A DNA stretch of 64,000 nucleotides from Agitococcus sp. (lineage in GTDB: Bacteria; Pseudomonadota; Gammaproteobacteria; Pseudomonadales; Moraxellaceae), in assembly GCA_030646715.1 (NCBI GenBank), contig JAUSLJ010000001.1, positions 91,613 to 155,612 on the forward strand. The letters run 5' to 3'. Every line of letters starts with the position of its first letter. Position 1 is the stretch's first letter. The position numbers and the translations under genes are program-made. This document shows positions 27,260 to 36,981 of this stretch, piece after piece. The notes below the pieces were generated by a model. It was not told the origin of the DNA. It worked only from the letters and a program-made list of their open reading frames with translations, and did no database searches.

Positions 27260-30145
27260 ATGTTACATCCATTACCGATTCATTTAGTCTTGTATGCACA
27301 GGAGCGCTTAGCTTCTTGTGCTCAGGCGTTTGCCGATCATCAGCTATCCTCAGAATGGCAAACCCTGCAACAAACCATCACCCCCCAACTCACGCAATTA
27401 GCCATTAGCAGCGACTACTCCATTAAAACTTTATGCCAATTTCCCCACGCATTTTGGCAAATGTTTGAACAAGGCGATTTAACTCAAGCTCATCCGCGGC
27501 CTTACTATCACCAACAACTGACGCAACTATTAGCCAATAAAACGACAGATTTTTTGTGGATGCAAGCCATTCGCCAATTTCGCCAACAAGAAATGCTGCG
27601 TTGGGTATATCGTGATGTTAATAGTCTATGTTCTTTAGAAGAATTAACTGATGAATTGTCGGAGTTTGCCGAAGCCAGTATTGATGCCGCCATTGCTTAT
27701 GCCGAAGTGCCGTTAATCACCCGTCATGGTCAGCCGATGGCGGAAAACTCCCGACAAAGACAACAGATGGTTGTTATTGGCATGGGGAAATTAGGCGCGC
27801 AAGAGCTGAATTTATCTTCTGATATTGACCTGATTTTTAGCTATCCCGACGCAGGTGACACCGATGGCCGTGCCAGCATTAGCAATCAAGAGTTTTTTAT
27901 TAAACTAGGGCAAAGCATTATTCGACTGCTAGACCAACAAACAGCGGATGGTTTTGTTTTTAGAATTGATATGCGTTTACGGCCTTGGGGTGATGGTAGT
28001 GCCTTAGCGTTATCGTTCACGGCGATGGAGCGTTATTACGAACAACATGGCCGTGAGTGGGAACGTTATGCTTTTATTAAAGCGCGCGTGGTGGCGGGTC
28101 ATTTGGCGTATGGTGAGGAGTTACTAACGACATTAAGGCCTTTTGTTTATCGTCGTTATATTGATTTCAGTGCCTTTGCGGCGTTACGCGACATGAAAGC
28201 GATGATTGAGCGTGAAGTTCGCCGTAAAGATATGGCGGACAATATCAAGCTCGGCTCAGGCGGCATTCGTGATGTCGAGTTTATCGCCCAAGCCTTTCAA
28301 TTGATTCGTGGAGGGGTTTATAAAGAACTACAACAACGGCCACTGATTCCCGTGTTAAAAGTTTTAGTCGAACGACAATTATTACCTGCACCTGTGGCGG
28401 TAGATTTAACTAATGCCTATCGTTTTTTGCGTCAAGTCGAGCATCGGATTCAAGCCTATAACGACCAACAGACACAAATGTTACCCGTTGATGAGTTTGT
28501 CCGTTTACGTTTGGCGGTGAGTTTAGGTTTTGCCGATTGGTCAGTTTTTTATCAAACCTTAAATTTTCATCGACAAAAAATATCAAACCAGTTTCAAGAT
28601 GTGATTGTGGCGCGTGGTGAAGTCAAAACCGCGACTACGCTGAGTGAGTGTGCGCGGTTATTATGGATTGATGGCGCAGAAAATACGCTGGTGGCATTAG
28701 GCAAAATGGGCTTTCAAGATGTTGAGGCGACACAACTACGCTTGCAGCAATTACGTAGTAGTCGCGCCTTAAAAACGCTGCCGCAACTGAGTCGTGTACG
28801 CCTTGACCAGTTTATGCCGTTGTTTATTGAAGCGGCGGGGCAGCATCCGCAAGCGGATTTAGCCTTTAGCCGTTGCTTACCATTGATAGAATCGGTATTG
28901 CGGCGCACAGCCTATTTAGTGTTGTTGTTAGAAAATCCTTCCGCCTTGCAACGCTTGATTATGCTCTGTGCAGCGAGTCCGTGGATTGCCGAAGAATTAG
29001 CGCGTTATCCTGTTTTGTTAGATGAATTACTCAACGCCGACACGCTGTTTGCACCACCACAAAAAGACCAATTACTCGCCGAATTACGTCAGCAATTATT
29101 ACGCATTCCCCAAGACGATTTGGAAGAACAAATGCGCGTGTTGCGGATTTTCAAAAAAAGCCATGTCTTGCGTATTGCTGCTTCGGACTTACAAGGCACA
29201 TTGTCATTGATGAAGGTCAGTGATTATTTATCGTGGGTGGCGGAGTCAGTTTTAGAATCGGTGATTAGCTTGGCGTGGCAACATCTCACCGCTAAATATG
29301 GTTTTCCACAGCGTTTAGATGGTTCAGTGGCTACAGGTGATTTTATTATTTTAGGCTATGGCAAATTAGGTGGTATTGAGCTGGGTTATGGCTCAGATTT
29401 AGATTTAGTTTTTATTCATAACACCGATAGTAATGCCGATACCAATGGCCAAAAAGCCATTACAGGTGGCGAGTTTTACGCCCGTTTAGGGCAAAAAATC
29501 ATTAGTTTATTAACCACAGCAACGGCAGCAGGGCAACTTTACGAAGTCGATATGCGACTACGGCCATCGGGTAATGCGGGAGCGTTGGTGAGTAGTGTTA
29601 AAGCCTTTACCGATTATCAGCAGCAACAAGCGTGGACATGGGAGCATCAAGCCTTAGTACGAGCGCGAGTGGTGGCGGGTGAAGATGAGTTAGCACAATG
29701 CTTTGTCGAGGTGCGTCATGCGGTTTTGGCACAACCACGAGAGCTGGCAACACTGCAAGCAGATGTATTGTCGATGCGCCAAAAAATGCGCGATCATTTA
29801 TCTAGCCAAGCGAAAAATAAAAATAGCGCGATTTTTGATATAAAACATGATGCTGGGGGTATTGTTGACATCGAATTTATGGTGCAATACGGGGTTCTAG
29901 CGTGGGCGAGTGACTACCCCGAACTGACCCGCTATCCCGACAATGTGCGTATTTTGGACGGTTTTGCCGCTTGTGGCAAATTGAGCCTTGAGCAAGTGGA
30001 TGCTTTAAAAGCGGCCTATCTGGAATATCGTGCCCGCAGTCATCGTTTGGCCTTAGCGCAACAACCCGCGCAAGTGCCCGATACGGAATTTATTGCCACG
30101 CGAACATTGGTACAGCAATGTTGGCAGACATTATTATTGGCGTAG
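27260..30145 (+). CDS. glnE: Bifunctional glutamine-synthetase adenylyltransferase/deadenylase
   Basis: Covalently switches GlnA by adding or removing AMP at its tyrosine in response to PII and glutamine. The 961-residue protein contains two nucleotidyltransferase domains. The deadenylylating one has GMGKLGAQELNLSSDIDLIF near residue 174, and the adenylylating one has GYGKLGGIELGYGSDLDLVF near 699, each followed by a helical GlnD/PII-uridyltransferase-type domain. I preferred the ATG at 27260 over a GTG at 27251, because GAGG then sits 9 bases upstream. It is followed by ilvE, an arrangement known in Acinetobacter-like genomes. Confidence 0.97.
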   Translation: MLHPLPIHLVLYAQERLASCAQAFADHQLSSEWQTLQQTITPQLTQLAISSDYSIKTLCQFPHAFWQMFEQGDLTQAHPRPYYHQQLTQLLANKTTDFLWMQAIRQFRQQEMLRWVYRDVNSLCSLEELTDELSEFAEASIDAAIAYAEVPLITRHGQPMAENSRQRQQMVVIGMGKLGAQELNLSSDIDLIFSYPDAGDTDGRASISNQEFFIKLGQSIIRLLDQQTADGFVFRIDMRLRPWGDGSALALSFTAMERYYEQHGREWERYAFIKARVVAGHLAYGEELLTTLRPFVYRRYIDFSAFAALRDMKAMIEREVRRKDMADNIKLGSGGIRDVEFIAQAFQLIRGGVYKELQQRPLIPVLKVLVERQLLPAPVAVDLTNAYRFLRQVEHRIQAYNDQQTQMLPVDEFVRLRLAVSLGFADWSVFYQTLNFHRQKISNQFQDVIVARGEVKTATTLSECARLLWIDGAENTLVALGKMGFQDVEATQLRLQQLRSSRALKTLPQLSRVRLDQFMPLFIEAAGQHPQADLAFSRCLPLIESVLRRTAYLVLLLENPSALQRLIMLCAASPWIAEELARYPVLLDELLNADTLFAPPQKDQLLAELRQQLLRIPQDDLEEQMRVLRIFKKSHVLRIAASDLQGTLSLMKVSDYLSWVAESVLESVISLAWQHLTAKYGFPQRLDGSVATGDFIILGYGKLGGIELGYGSDLDLVFIHNTDSNADTNGQKAITGGEFYARLGQKIISLLTTATAAGQLYEVDMRLRPSGNAGALVSSVKAFTDYQQQQAWTWEHQALVRARVVAGEDELAQCFVEVRHAVLAQPRELATLQADVLSMRQKMRDHLSSQAKNKNSAIFDIKHDAGGIVDIEFMVQYGVLAWASDYPELTRYPDNVRILDGFAACGKLSLEQVDALKAAYLEYRARSHRLALAQQPAQVPDTEFIATRTLVQQCWQTLLLA

Positions 30146-30202
30146 CTTGAGTTGTCTCTCAACACGCAATGCAAATTACCGCAATTTTTTGGAGAAAATA
30201 CT

Positions 30203-31132
30203 GTGATCAGTATGGCAGATCGTGATGGTTTTATTTGGTTTGATGGTGAAATGGTTGACTGGCGTGAAGCAAAAATTCACGTCTTAACACACACTTTGCA
30301 TTATGGCATGGGCGTATTTGAAGGGGTGCGTGCTTATGAAACTGCCGAAGGCACCGCGATTTTTCGCCTAAAAGAACATACTCAACGTCTGTTAAATTCG
30401 GCCAAAATTTTTCAAATGAATGTGCCTTATGATTTACAGACATTGATGGATGCTCAACGAGCTGTTATCCGTGAAAATAACCTAGCTTCTGGTTATTTGC
30501 GTCCTATTATCTGGATTGGCTCAGAAAAAATGGGTATTGCTGCCAAAAATAATAAAATTCACGTTGCCATTGCCGCATGGCCGTGGGGCGCGTATTTAGG
30601 TGAAGATGGCATGACTAAAGGTATTCGCGTCAAAACCTCGTCATTTACCCATCATCAACCCAACATTACTATGTGTAAAGCCAAAGCTGTAGGCAACTAT
30701 CCTGTCTCTATTTTAGCGCATCAAGAAGTCGCGACTAATGGCTATGATGAAGCGATGTTGTTAGACCCACACGGTTTTGTCTGTCAAGGTGCGGGCGAAA
30801 ATGTGTTCTTGGTGAAAAATGGCGAACTACATACGCCTGAGTTGGGCGGTGGCGGTTTAGATGGTATTACTCGTCAAACGGTCATTAAGTTTGCCAAAGA
30901 TTTGGGTATTCCTGTCATTGAGCGACGTATTACCCGTGATGAGTTTTATATTGCCGAAGAAGCCTTTTTTACAGGCACTGCCGCAGAAGTGACACCGATT
31001 CGCGAATATGACGACCGTCCGATTGGCACAGGTGTGCGTGGCGAAATGACGGCCAAGTTGCAACAGATGTTTTTTGACACGGTAAATGGCAAAAATGAGA
31101 CCTATAAAGATTGGTTGACCTTTGTTAAATAG
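30203..31132 (+). CDS. ilvE: Branched-chain amino-acid aminotransferase
   Basis: Fold-type IV PLP enzyme performing the last step of leucine, isoleucine and valine synthesis. The GTG at 30203 has GGAG 8 bases upstream and gives 309 residues, the E. coli IlvE length; an ATG at 30212 is the alternative. It shows the early DGFIWFDGEMVDWREA strand, THTLHYGMGVFEGVRAY, and the PLP lysine (about Lys161) in AKAVGNYP. The Gly-rich GGGGLDGITRQ segment binds the cofactor phosphate. Transcription probably starts at or before glnE. Confidence 0.95.
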   Translation: MISMADRDGFIWFDGEMVDWREAKIHVLTHTLHYGMGVFEGVRAYETAEGTAIFRLKEHTQRLLNSAKIFQMNVPYDLQTLMDAQRAVIRENNLASGYLRPIIWIGSEKMGIAAKNNKIHVAIAAWPWGAYLGEDGMTKGIRVKTSSFTHHQPNITMCKAKAVGNYPVSILAHQEVATNGYDEAMLLDPHGFVCQGAGENVFLVKNGELHTPELGGGGLDGITRQTVIKFAKDLGIPVIERRITRDEFYIAEEAFFTGTAAEVTPIREYDDRPIGTGVRGEMTAKLQQMFFDTVNGKNETYKDWLTFVK

Positions 31133-31142
31133 GGTTTTGATT

Positions 31143-31233
31143 CCCTCTCCTTAATTAAGGAGAGGGCTAGGGTGAGGTTTTGCGTTTTGGCAAATAACCC
31201 CCTCCCAGCCTCCCCCTTCATAAAGGGGAGGAG
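31143..31233. repeat. Paired-hairpin G/C-rich intergenic repeat, copy C
   Basis: A perfect 24-bp palindrome (31143-31166, arms CCCTCTCCTTAA and TTAAGGAGAGGG) is followed by a CTAGGGTGAGG tail, an A/T-rich spacer, and a second hairpin (CTCCCCCTT…AAAGGGGAG, about 31210-31230). This is the same two-hairpin design as copies A and B. The right end provides a GGGGAGGAG purine run that could act as a ribosome site for the next gene. Confidence 0.78.
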
Positions 31234-31258
31234 CTAGTTGTGCCAACAGGCTATTATT

Positions 31259-32194
31259 ATGCCCCCGACTTCATCCCCCCAATCTCCCTTAATCATTTGG
31301 CAGTTTGTTGATGGCAAATCAGGCCATGAGCAACAAAGTTTGGGTTTGGCACAAGCAATTGCTCGTTATCATCCCGTACAAACAATCAAAATAGATATTC
31401 GCCAACATCCCATCGGTGTGATGGATTTTATTCTTAAACGCTTACCCCTAGATTATCCTTTGCCGCAGTATGTCATTGGCGCAGGTCATCGAACTCATCT
31501 CGCGTTGTTGACGGCTAAACGTGTCACTCACGCTAAATCTATTGTCTTGATGAAGCCGTCTTTACCAGTAACATGGTTTGATTATGCACTGATTCCAGAA
31601 CATGATAGTCCCGTGACTAAAGCGAATGTTTTAGCGACGCGTGGCGTGTTAAATACCGTTCAGCCGAGTACCCAACTGAACCCGAAAAAAGGGGTGATGT
31701 TATTAGGCGGTGCATCAAAACGGCATGGTTGGGACGACAAACAATTAGTCATCCAAATGAAAGCCGTGTTAGCGTCAACGCCTGAGATCGAATGGCAAAT
31801 TAGTACCTCACGCCGCACACCTGAACATTTATTATTAGAGATTCGTCATATTGCTTCTAATGCCAAAGTTTGGTCTGCTCAGGAAACGCCGCAAGGTTGG
31901 GTGGCGGCTCAGTTACAACAAGCAGGGCAGGCGTGGGTGACGGAAGATAGTATTTCTATGCTTTACGAAGCATTAACGGCGGGCGGTCAAGTCGGTGTCT
32001 TAGCCGTGCCACGATTACAAACAGATAGAATTACTGACGCAATTGATGAGTTAATCAAACAGCAATGTCTAACGACATTTGCCCAATGGCAAGAACAACA
32101 ACAGCTCGCGCCTGCACACTCTTTTTGTGAGGCAGATAGAGCAGCACGCTGGTTATTGGAGCAAGAAGGATTATGGATAAACGACTCAGAATAG
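31259..32194 (+). CDS. Mitochondrial-fission ELM1 family protein
   Basis: A 311-residue bacterial ELM1-family protein (DUF1022), a GT-B-like fold seen in LPS-core loci of Acinetobacter relatives. The N-terminal LIIWQFVDGKSGHEQQSLGL segment is the family hallmark, with MLLGGASKRHGWD and AWVTEDSISMLYEALTAG further on. The start is uncertain: ATG at 31259 (AACAGG upstream) or TTG at 31238, 5 bases after a purine run inside the repeat. The position suggests a role in LPS assembly; biochemical activity is not established. Confidence 0.82.
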   Translation: MPPTSSPQSPLIIWQFVDGKSGHEQQSLGLAQAIARYHPVQTIKIDIRQHPIGVMDFILKRLPLDYPLPQYVIGAGHRTHLALLTAKRVTHAKSIVLMKPSLPVTWFDYALIPEHDSPVTKANVLATRGVLNTVQPSTQLNPKKGVMLLGGASKRHGWDDKQLVIQMKAVLASTPEIEWQISTSRRTPEHLLLEIRHIASNAKVWSAQETPQGWVAAQLQQAGQAWVTEDSISMLYEALTAGGQVGVLAVPRLQTDRITDAIDELIKQQCLTTFAQWQEQQQLAPAHSFCEADRAARWLLEQEGLWINDSE

Positions 32195-33219
32195 CTCATA
32201 TCATGGCAACAAAAGGTGGTGTCATCGGCGGTTCAGAAAAGCATACCTTTGAGTTGTGTGCCGCTCTAGCCGAAAAGCACGAGGTGCATTTGTTGGCCGA
32301 TAAACCTTATGGTGTTACTTGTCCCAAAAATATTATTTTTCATGCGATAGACTTTAGCCAAAGCCGTTGGAATCCCTTTTTGTATTGGCAAATCGTCCAA
32401 GTCATTAATAATATTCAACCGCAAATTATTCATGCTCAAGCAGGCAAAGCCGTTGAGTTAGTCAGTATTATGAAGTGGTTTTTTCAGCACATTATCTTTA
32501 TCGCTACGATTCATAGCCACAAAAATATCAATAAAGCCTATTTGTCTATGGATGGGGTGATTGCTACAAATAAAGCCGCCGTATTAGGTTTATCGCCCGA
32601 AAAAATACGTGTTATTTATCATGGTCTAAAGCCATCGACCCTGTTATTGCCTCATGAGACTAAAAGTTTCAGACAAAGACTATCATTAACGCCAGATGAG
32701 CCTCTGATGATCGCTATTGGGGAGCTTGTACCTTCCAATGGTTTTGATGTGTTGTTGAGAGCCTGTGTGGGTACGGAGGCAAAGTTATTGATTGTTGGCG
32801 AAGGTGGCGAGCGCAAAAAATTAGAAAAGCTGGTGGGGATATTAGCGTTACAACAACAAGTATTTTTTTTAGGGCAGCGTCAAGATGTATCGCAGCTATT
32901 ACAGTTGGCTGATTTATGTGTGATACCGTCCGTTATTGTTACGTTCCCTACGGTCATGTTGGAGGCTTTGCAAGTGGGCTGCCCCGTCATTGCAACCGAT
33001 ATTGGCGGCACCAACGATTGGTTGCCTGAAGCGTTGTTATGCCCGCCCGACAATGTTGAGGCTTTGCATACTTTACTCTGTGATACACTACGCCGCCTGT
33101 CTGTTTTGCGGACAAATTATTTGCCGATATTTTTGCGCGCGCAGCAAGAACTGACTATCGACGGCATGACACAGCGCACCCAAGAATTTTATCAGGCTTT
33201 ACTGGAACAACACCGATGA
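32173..33219 (+). CDS. Glycosyltransferase family 4 (LPS core)
   Basis: A 348-residue GT-B enzyme of the GT4 type. The N-domain begins RIAHIMATKGGVIGGSEKHTF, the glycine-rich acceptor loop with SEKH. The C-domain has LIVGEGGERKKLEKLV and the EX7E-like PTVMLEALQVGCPVIATDIGG. It overlaps the ELM1 gene by 22 bp and the next gene by 4 bp. The N-domain shares DFSQSRWNP and IIHAQAGKA with the protein at 39371-40390, so the two are probably paralogues adding different core sugars. Confidence 0.88.
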   Translation: MDKRLRIAHIMATKGGVIGGSEKHTFELCAALAEKHEVHLLADKPYGVTCPKNIIFHAIDFSQSRWNPFLYWQIVQVINNIQPQIIHAQAGKAVELVSIMKWFFQHIIFIATIHSHKNINKAYLSMDGVIATNKAAVLGLSPEKIRVIYHGLKPSTLLLPHETKSFRQRLSLTPDEPLMIAIGELVPSNGFDVLLRACVGTEAKLLIVGEGGERKKLEKLVGILALQQQVFFLGQRQDVSQLLQLADLCVIPSVIVTFPTVMLEALQVGCPVIATDIGGTNDWLPEALLCPPDNVEALHTLLCDTLRRLSVLRTNYLPIFLRAQQELTIDGMTQRTQEFYQALLEQHR

Positions 33220-34481
33220 CTGCTAAAACGCAACAAACGACAACATCACAGCCTTGGTTGTTGGCTCTGGCATTAAGTATGCCCGTTATCTTATTACCTA
33301 GCTCGCGCTTGTTTATGTTGCCGTTTGGCGTTTTGGCGATTTTAGGTGGGTTTATGTTGATAGGTTTGTTGCGCCATCGGCAAACTTACAATGGTGAAGA
33401 TAAAGCGTTACAGGTTTTGCCGCGTTGCTTTTTGTTTATTTGGTTGCCGATGTTAATTTCTTGTATTGATGCCAGTATGCCTGAGCCAGCATTAAAAACG
33501 ACAGGCTTGTACTTAACTTATGGCTTGGCCGCATTAGCGGTGGCGGTATTGTTACGTGCTAAAGCAGCGTTTAAACAAGTGGCCGTGTTATTGAGTGTCG
33601 TCGTTGGTATTTGGGCATTTAATGGTGTAGCTCAAGTGGCGTTGGGCGTTGATATGTTCAATAAGCCGTTGGCTGAGCCAGCGGGGTACGCCAATTCATT
33701 TTTTGTGAATAGCCAAGAGTTTGGATTTTACCTCGGCGCATTAGCAGCGATACCGTTATATACCTTGTATTTAGTAGGTGCCAATCGTTTAACGCATTTA
33801 TTAGTGACGATTCTCTTGATTGCTGGGGTGTTATTGGGAGGAGTACGTTCGGGTTGGGTCATGTTTGCATGGGCATTATTACCCTATTTTTATTTGTTAT
33901 ATATTAAGCCTGCCAAACGTAAAATAATCCCACTCATTATGATTCCTGTTTTTTTTGGCGGAATAATGATGGCGATCGTGTCGTTTAGTCCGTTAGTGCA
34001 ACAGCAAGTGACGCTTACCCAAAATGCTATTTCTGGCGACTATGAACAACTCAACAACATGACACATGAATATCCTGAGTTATGGAAAATTACGACCGAA
34101 ATTGCTGAGCAGCATATTGTGAATGGCGTGGGTGTCGATAATTTCTTAACTGCTTTTATGCCGTATTTAGCACCCCATGCGGCGATACCAACGCACATTG
34201 ATATTTCTCATCCGCATCAAGTGTTGTTGGATGTTGCTGTGAGTACAGGCATTATTGGTGTATTTGGTTTGTTGTTAGCTTATGCTGCTATTTGGCGGTT
34301 ATGGCGTAACGCTACACCTGCTCAGCAAAAAATGGCATTACCTCTGCTGATGCCCTTACTCGTATTATGGTGGCCTATTAACGCCCACCATGCTTTTTAT
34401 AGCCTCCCATTGGCGGCGTTAAGCTTGTTCTTTTTAGCCTATAGTATTGCCGCGCTCACCTATCGCGGTGACATGAAATGA
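33216..34481 (+). CDS. O-antigen ligase/polymerase-family membrane protein (copy 1)
   Basis: A 421-residue protein with about 11 TM segments and one large periplasmic loop (about 265-330), the outline of the Wzy_C/WaaL family. The loop region HIVNGVGVDNFLTAFMPYL…HIDISHPHQVLLDVAVSTGIIG contains the conserved histidine-proline motif found before the last TM cluster of ligases. It could attach O-chains to lipid A-core, polymerise repeats, or glycosylate protein. A second protein of this type is at 36982-38250. Confidence 0.85.
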   Translation: MTAKTQQTTTSQPWLLALALSMPVILLPSSRLFMLPFGVLAILGGFMLIGLLRHRQTYNGEDKALQVLPRCFLFIWLPMLISCIDASMPEPALKTTGLYLTYGLAALAVAVLLRAKAAFKQVAVLLSVVVGIWAFNGVAQVALGVDMFNKPLAEPAGYANSFFVNSQEFGFYLGALAAIPLYTLYLVGANRLTHLLVTILLIAGVLLGGVRSGWVMFAWALLPYFYLLYIKPAKRKIIPLIMIPVFFGGIMMAIVSFSPLVQQQVTLTQNAISGDYEQLNNMTHEYPELWKITTEIAEQHIVNGVGVDNFLTAFMPYLAPHAAIPTHIDISHPHQVLLDVAVSTGIIGVFGLLLAYAAIWRLWRNATPAQQKMALPLLMPLLVLWWPINAHHAFYSLPLAALSLFFLAYSIAALTYRGDMK

Positions 34482-35227
34482 GCCTAGGAGTCATACTAGG
34501 TTATATCGCAAGTGTGGTCGCAGGGTTGGTGTTGGCAAACCGTTATCAGTTATGGCGATTAGCTAAACCAGCTACTTGGCCGCGGTTGTTGATGTATCAC
34601 AGTATTGCCAACGAAGCTCCGACAGGTATGAACACAACGCCAGCAAAGTTTGATGCACAATTGGCGTGGTTAAAACAGCAAGGCTATATTTTTTGCACGG
34701 TTAGCGAGTTGCTGACCACGTCCCAACCGAAAGCGATTGCCATTACCTTTGATGATGGCTTTGCCAATAATTATCACAATGCCTTTCCCCTTCTTAAAAA
34801 ATATCAGGCCAAAGCGACGATTTATCTCGCGCCTGAGATTGCCACTATCGACAAGCTAACCACCGCTCAGATTACAGAAATGCAAGATTCAGGATTGATT
34901 GAGTTTGGTGCCCATAGCGTAACCCATATCAATTTATTGCAAACAGCGGCTGAGCCTGCGCGTCAAGAAATCATTGGCTCTAAACAGCAAGTTGAAGCAT
35001 TGACAGGTGTTGCTTGTCGTAGTTTTGCCTATCCTTTTGGTCGTTTTAGTGATGAGACGGTTGAGCTGATCAGAGCGGCGGGATTTAGCAGTGCTGTCAC
35101 GACCAAGAAAAAAATTATTGCCAATTTAACGGCGCAAGCATTCACTATTCCACGTATCAGTACTCATGGGGCTATGGATAGTATGCAGTTTTATATTGCG
35201 GTCAGCCGTGGGAGATACAAATTTTGA
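34478..35227 (+). CDS. Polysaccharide deacetylase (CE4, NodB-like)
   Basis: A 249-residue protein with an N-terminal hydrophobic segment (about 4-21) that anchors or exports it, then a NodB-homology domain. The CE4 motifs are present: TFDDGF with Asp92/Asp93, the metal histidines His146 and His150 in GAHSVTHIN, and FAYPFGRF. It would remove N-acetyl groups from a glycan at the membrane or periplasm. Within the LPS locus the target could be a core hexosamine. It overlaps both neighbours by 4 bp. Confidence 0.87.
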   Translation: MSLGVILGYIASVVAGLVLANRYQLWRLAKPATWPRLLMYHSIANEAPTGMNTTPAKFDAQLAWLKQQGYIFCTVSELLTTSQPKAIAITFDDGFANNYHNAFPLLKKYQAKATIYLAPEIATIDKLTTAQITEMQDSGLIEFGAHSVTHINLLQTAAEPARQEIIGSKQQVEALTGVACRSFAYPFGRFSDETVELIRAAGFSSAVTTKKKIIANLTAQAFTIPRISTHGAMDSMQFYIAVSRGRYKF

Positions 35228-35988
35228 TTCCTGCCAGCGTCTATATCATTACCAAAAACTGTGAGCCGACTCTTAAGGATACTTTGGCCAGTGTCGCTGA
35301 TTTTGCCGAAATTATCTTAGTCGATTCGGGTAGCACCGATAAAACGCTTGAGATCGCTGCAGCGTTTAATTGTCGAATTTATCATCAGTACTGGTTAGGT
35401 TTTGCCAAACAAAAACAGTTGGCACTCGGTTATTGCCAGCAGGATTGGGTGTTAAATTTAGACGGTGATGAAGTGGTGTCGCCAGAGTTAAAAGCCGATA
35501 TTGAAGCGTGTATTCGTGATAACAGCGTTGATGGCTTGGATATTCCTATTTTTAATTATTTTCTGGGTTTTCCGCCGCCGCGCTTTAGTCGTTTTAATTG
35601 CCGCATTCGGTTTTTTAAACGCAGTATGGGCGGTTATGATCTTGATAAACAAGTGCATGAGTCGATTAGTGTTAATGGTCGGGTAAAACGAGCTGCGGGC
35701 GGTATTCGTCATTATGGCGAAGATACGATGGTGATTCGTATGGATAAAAGCAATTGGTACTCCAGTTTGCGAGCGCAAGAGAAAGCCGCAAAAGGTAAAA
35801 AGTCCAATATATTGAAATTGTTATTATCGTTTCCTTTTGCATTTTTAAAATCCTATATTTTGCGTCGTGGTTTTTTAAATGGCCAACGTGGTTTTATTAA
35901 CAGCATGATAAGTGCGTTTTATGCTTTTCTTAAAGAGGCAAAGCTCTATGAGCATAATATTAAAGCGCGACTTGACTCTAAAAAGTAA
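35224..35988 (+). CDS. Glycosyltransferase family 2 (WaaE/KdtX-like)
   Basis: A 254-residue GT-A enzyme starting from TTG within the previous stop. The nucleotide-binding region VYIITKNCEPTLKDTL, LVDSGSTDKTLEIA and the metal-binding WVLNLDGDEVVSPEL match the LPS-core GT2 group containing WaaE/KdtX-type beta-glucosyltransferases. A basic C-terminal helix region (about 195-254) may contact the membrane. No acceptor can be assigned. Confidence 0.87.
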   Translation: MIPASVYIITKNCEPTLKDTLASVADFAEIILVDSGSTDKTLEIAAAFNCRIYHQYWLGFAKQKQLALGYCQQDWVLNLDGDEVVSPELKADIEACIRDNSVDGLDIPIFNYFLGFPPPRFSRFNCRIRFFKRSMGGYDLDKQVHESISVNGRVKRAAGGIRHYGEDTMVIRMDKSNWYSSLRAQEKAAKGKKSNILKLLLSFPFAFLKSYILRRGFLNGQRGFINSMISAFYAFLKEAKLYEHNIKARLDSKK

Positions 35989-36042
35989 TTGCTTGTTCGC
36001 GTAATTTATTAGTAATGGCTTTGGTTTTAAGGATCTACGGTT

Positions 36043-36954
36043 ATGAATGTATGGCAACAGTTTCTACAGTCGCAATTGCGCCGTAAAAGCCGTAATCAAG
36101 ATAAGCACGAAGAGCAGGGCTTTAAGCAACAATGGTTTTTGTTGTCGGGTAAAGCGCAAGATATTGACAATACCTCACCAGACTTCAGCCAATTAAATGC
36201 GATATATCCGCCCGATGATTATTTCTGGGCCGACCCTTTTGTTTGGAAAAGAGATGGCCGCCAGTATATTTTCTTTGAAAACTATCCCTATCAAACTCGG
36301 ACTGGCCATATTAGTGTTATTGAGGTTGATGATAAAGGTAGTCCGATTAGCGCGGCACAAGATGTTTTAAAAGAAAGTTACCATTTGTCGTATCCGTTTT
36401 TGTTTGAACATGACGGGGAGCTGTATATGGTTCCTGAAAAAACACAGGCCAAACGTGTTGACCTTTATCGCTGTACGCGTTTTCCCGATCAGTGGACATT
36501 TGTGCATACTTTGATTGATAACATCAAAATGGCGGATGCCACGATCTTTGAACATGAAGGTAAATGGTGGTTATTTGGTGCCGCCAAAAAGGGCAGAGTA
36601 CGTATTAATGAGTCGTTATTTGCCTTTTATGCCGACTCGCCATTAAGCCAGCATTGGACAGCACACCCGCGCAATCCTTTAGTGAAAGATTTTAGCCGTG
36701 GCCGTTCGGCGGGGCGTATCTTCCGTGGTCGAGATGGCGCGTTGCGGCGACCTTCGCAAGATTGTGTCCGTCGTTATGGTCATGGCTTGTATATGAATCG
36801 TATTAGCCAATTATCGCTGACGGATTATCATGAGCACCCTGTTTGGCATATTGTCGGACCTGAAATACAGATGGATTGGCGAGCTAGTCATCATGTCGAT
36901 CGTAATGATGAGTTGATGGTCATGGATGCACAAAGGCTATTGCCCGTGTCCTAA
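36043..36954 (+). CDS. Stand-alone GINT1-N-like beta-propeller protein
   Basis: A 303-residue protein resembling the N-terminal domain of glucosamine inositolphosphorylceramide transferase 1, a five-bladed propeller related to GH43/GH32/68 folds. Visible repeats are ADPFVWKRDGRQYIFFENY, SYPFLFEHDGELYMVPE, DATIFEHEGKWWLFG and GRSAGRIFRGRDGALRRP. In many bacteria this domain is linked to a formyltransferase or GT64, but here it is alone. It has no signal peptide. Function in the LPS locus is unknown; a sugar-binding or transferase-accessory role is a guess. Confidence 0.7.
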   Translation: MNVWQQFLQSQLRRKSRNQDKHEEQGFKQQWFLLSGKAQDIDNTSPDFSQLNAIYPPDDYFWADPFVWKRDGRQYIFFENYPYQTRTGHISVIEVDDKGSPISAAQDVLKESYHLSYPFLFEHDGELYMVPEKTQAKRVDLYRCTRFPDQWTFVHTLIDNIKMADATIFEHEGKWWLFGAAKKGRVRINESLFAFYADSPLSQHWTAHPRNPLVKDFSRGRSAGRIFRGRDGALRRPSQDCVRRYGHGLYMNRISQLSLTDYHEHPVWHIVGPEIQMDWRASHHVDRNDELMVMDAQRLLPVS

Positions 36955-36981
36955 GTCTGACGAATAAAGTAGGAGATAAGT

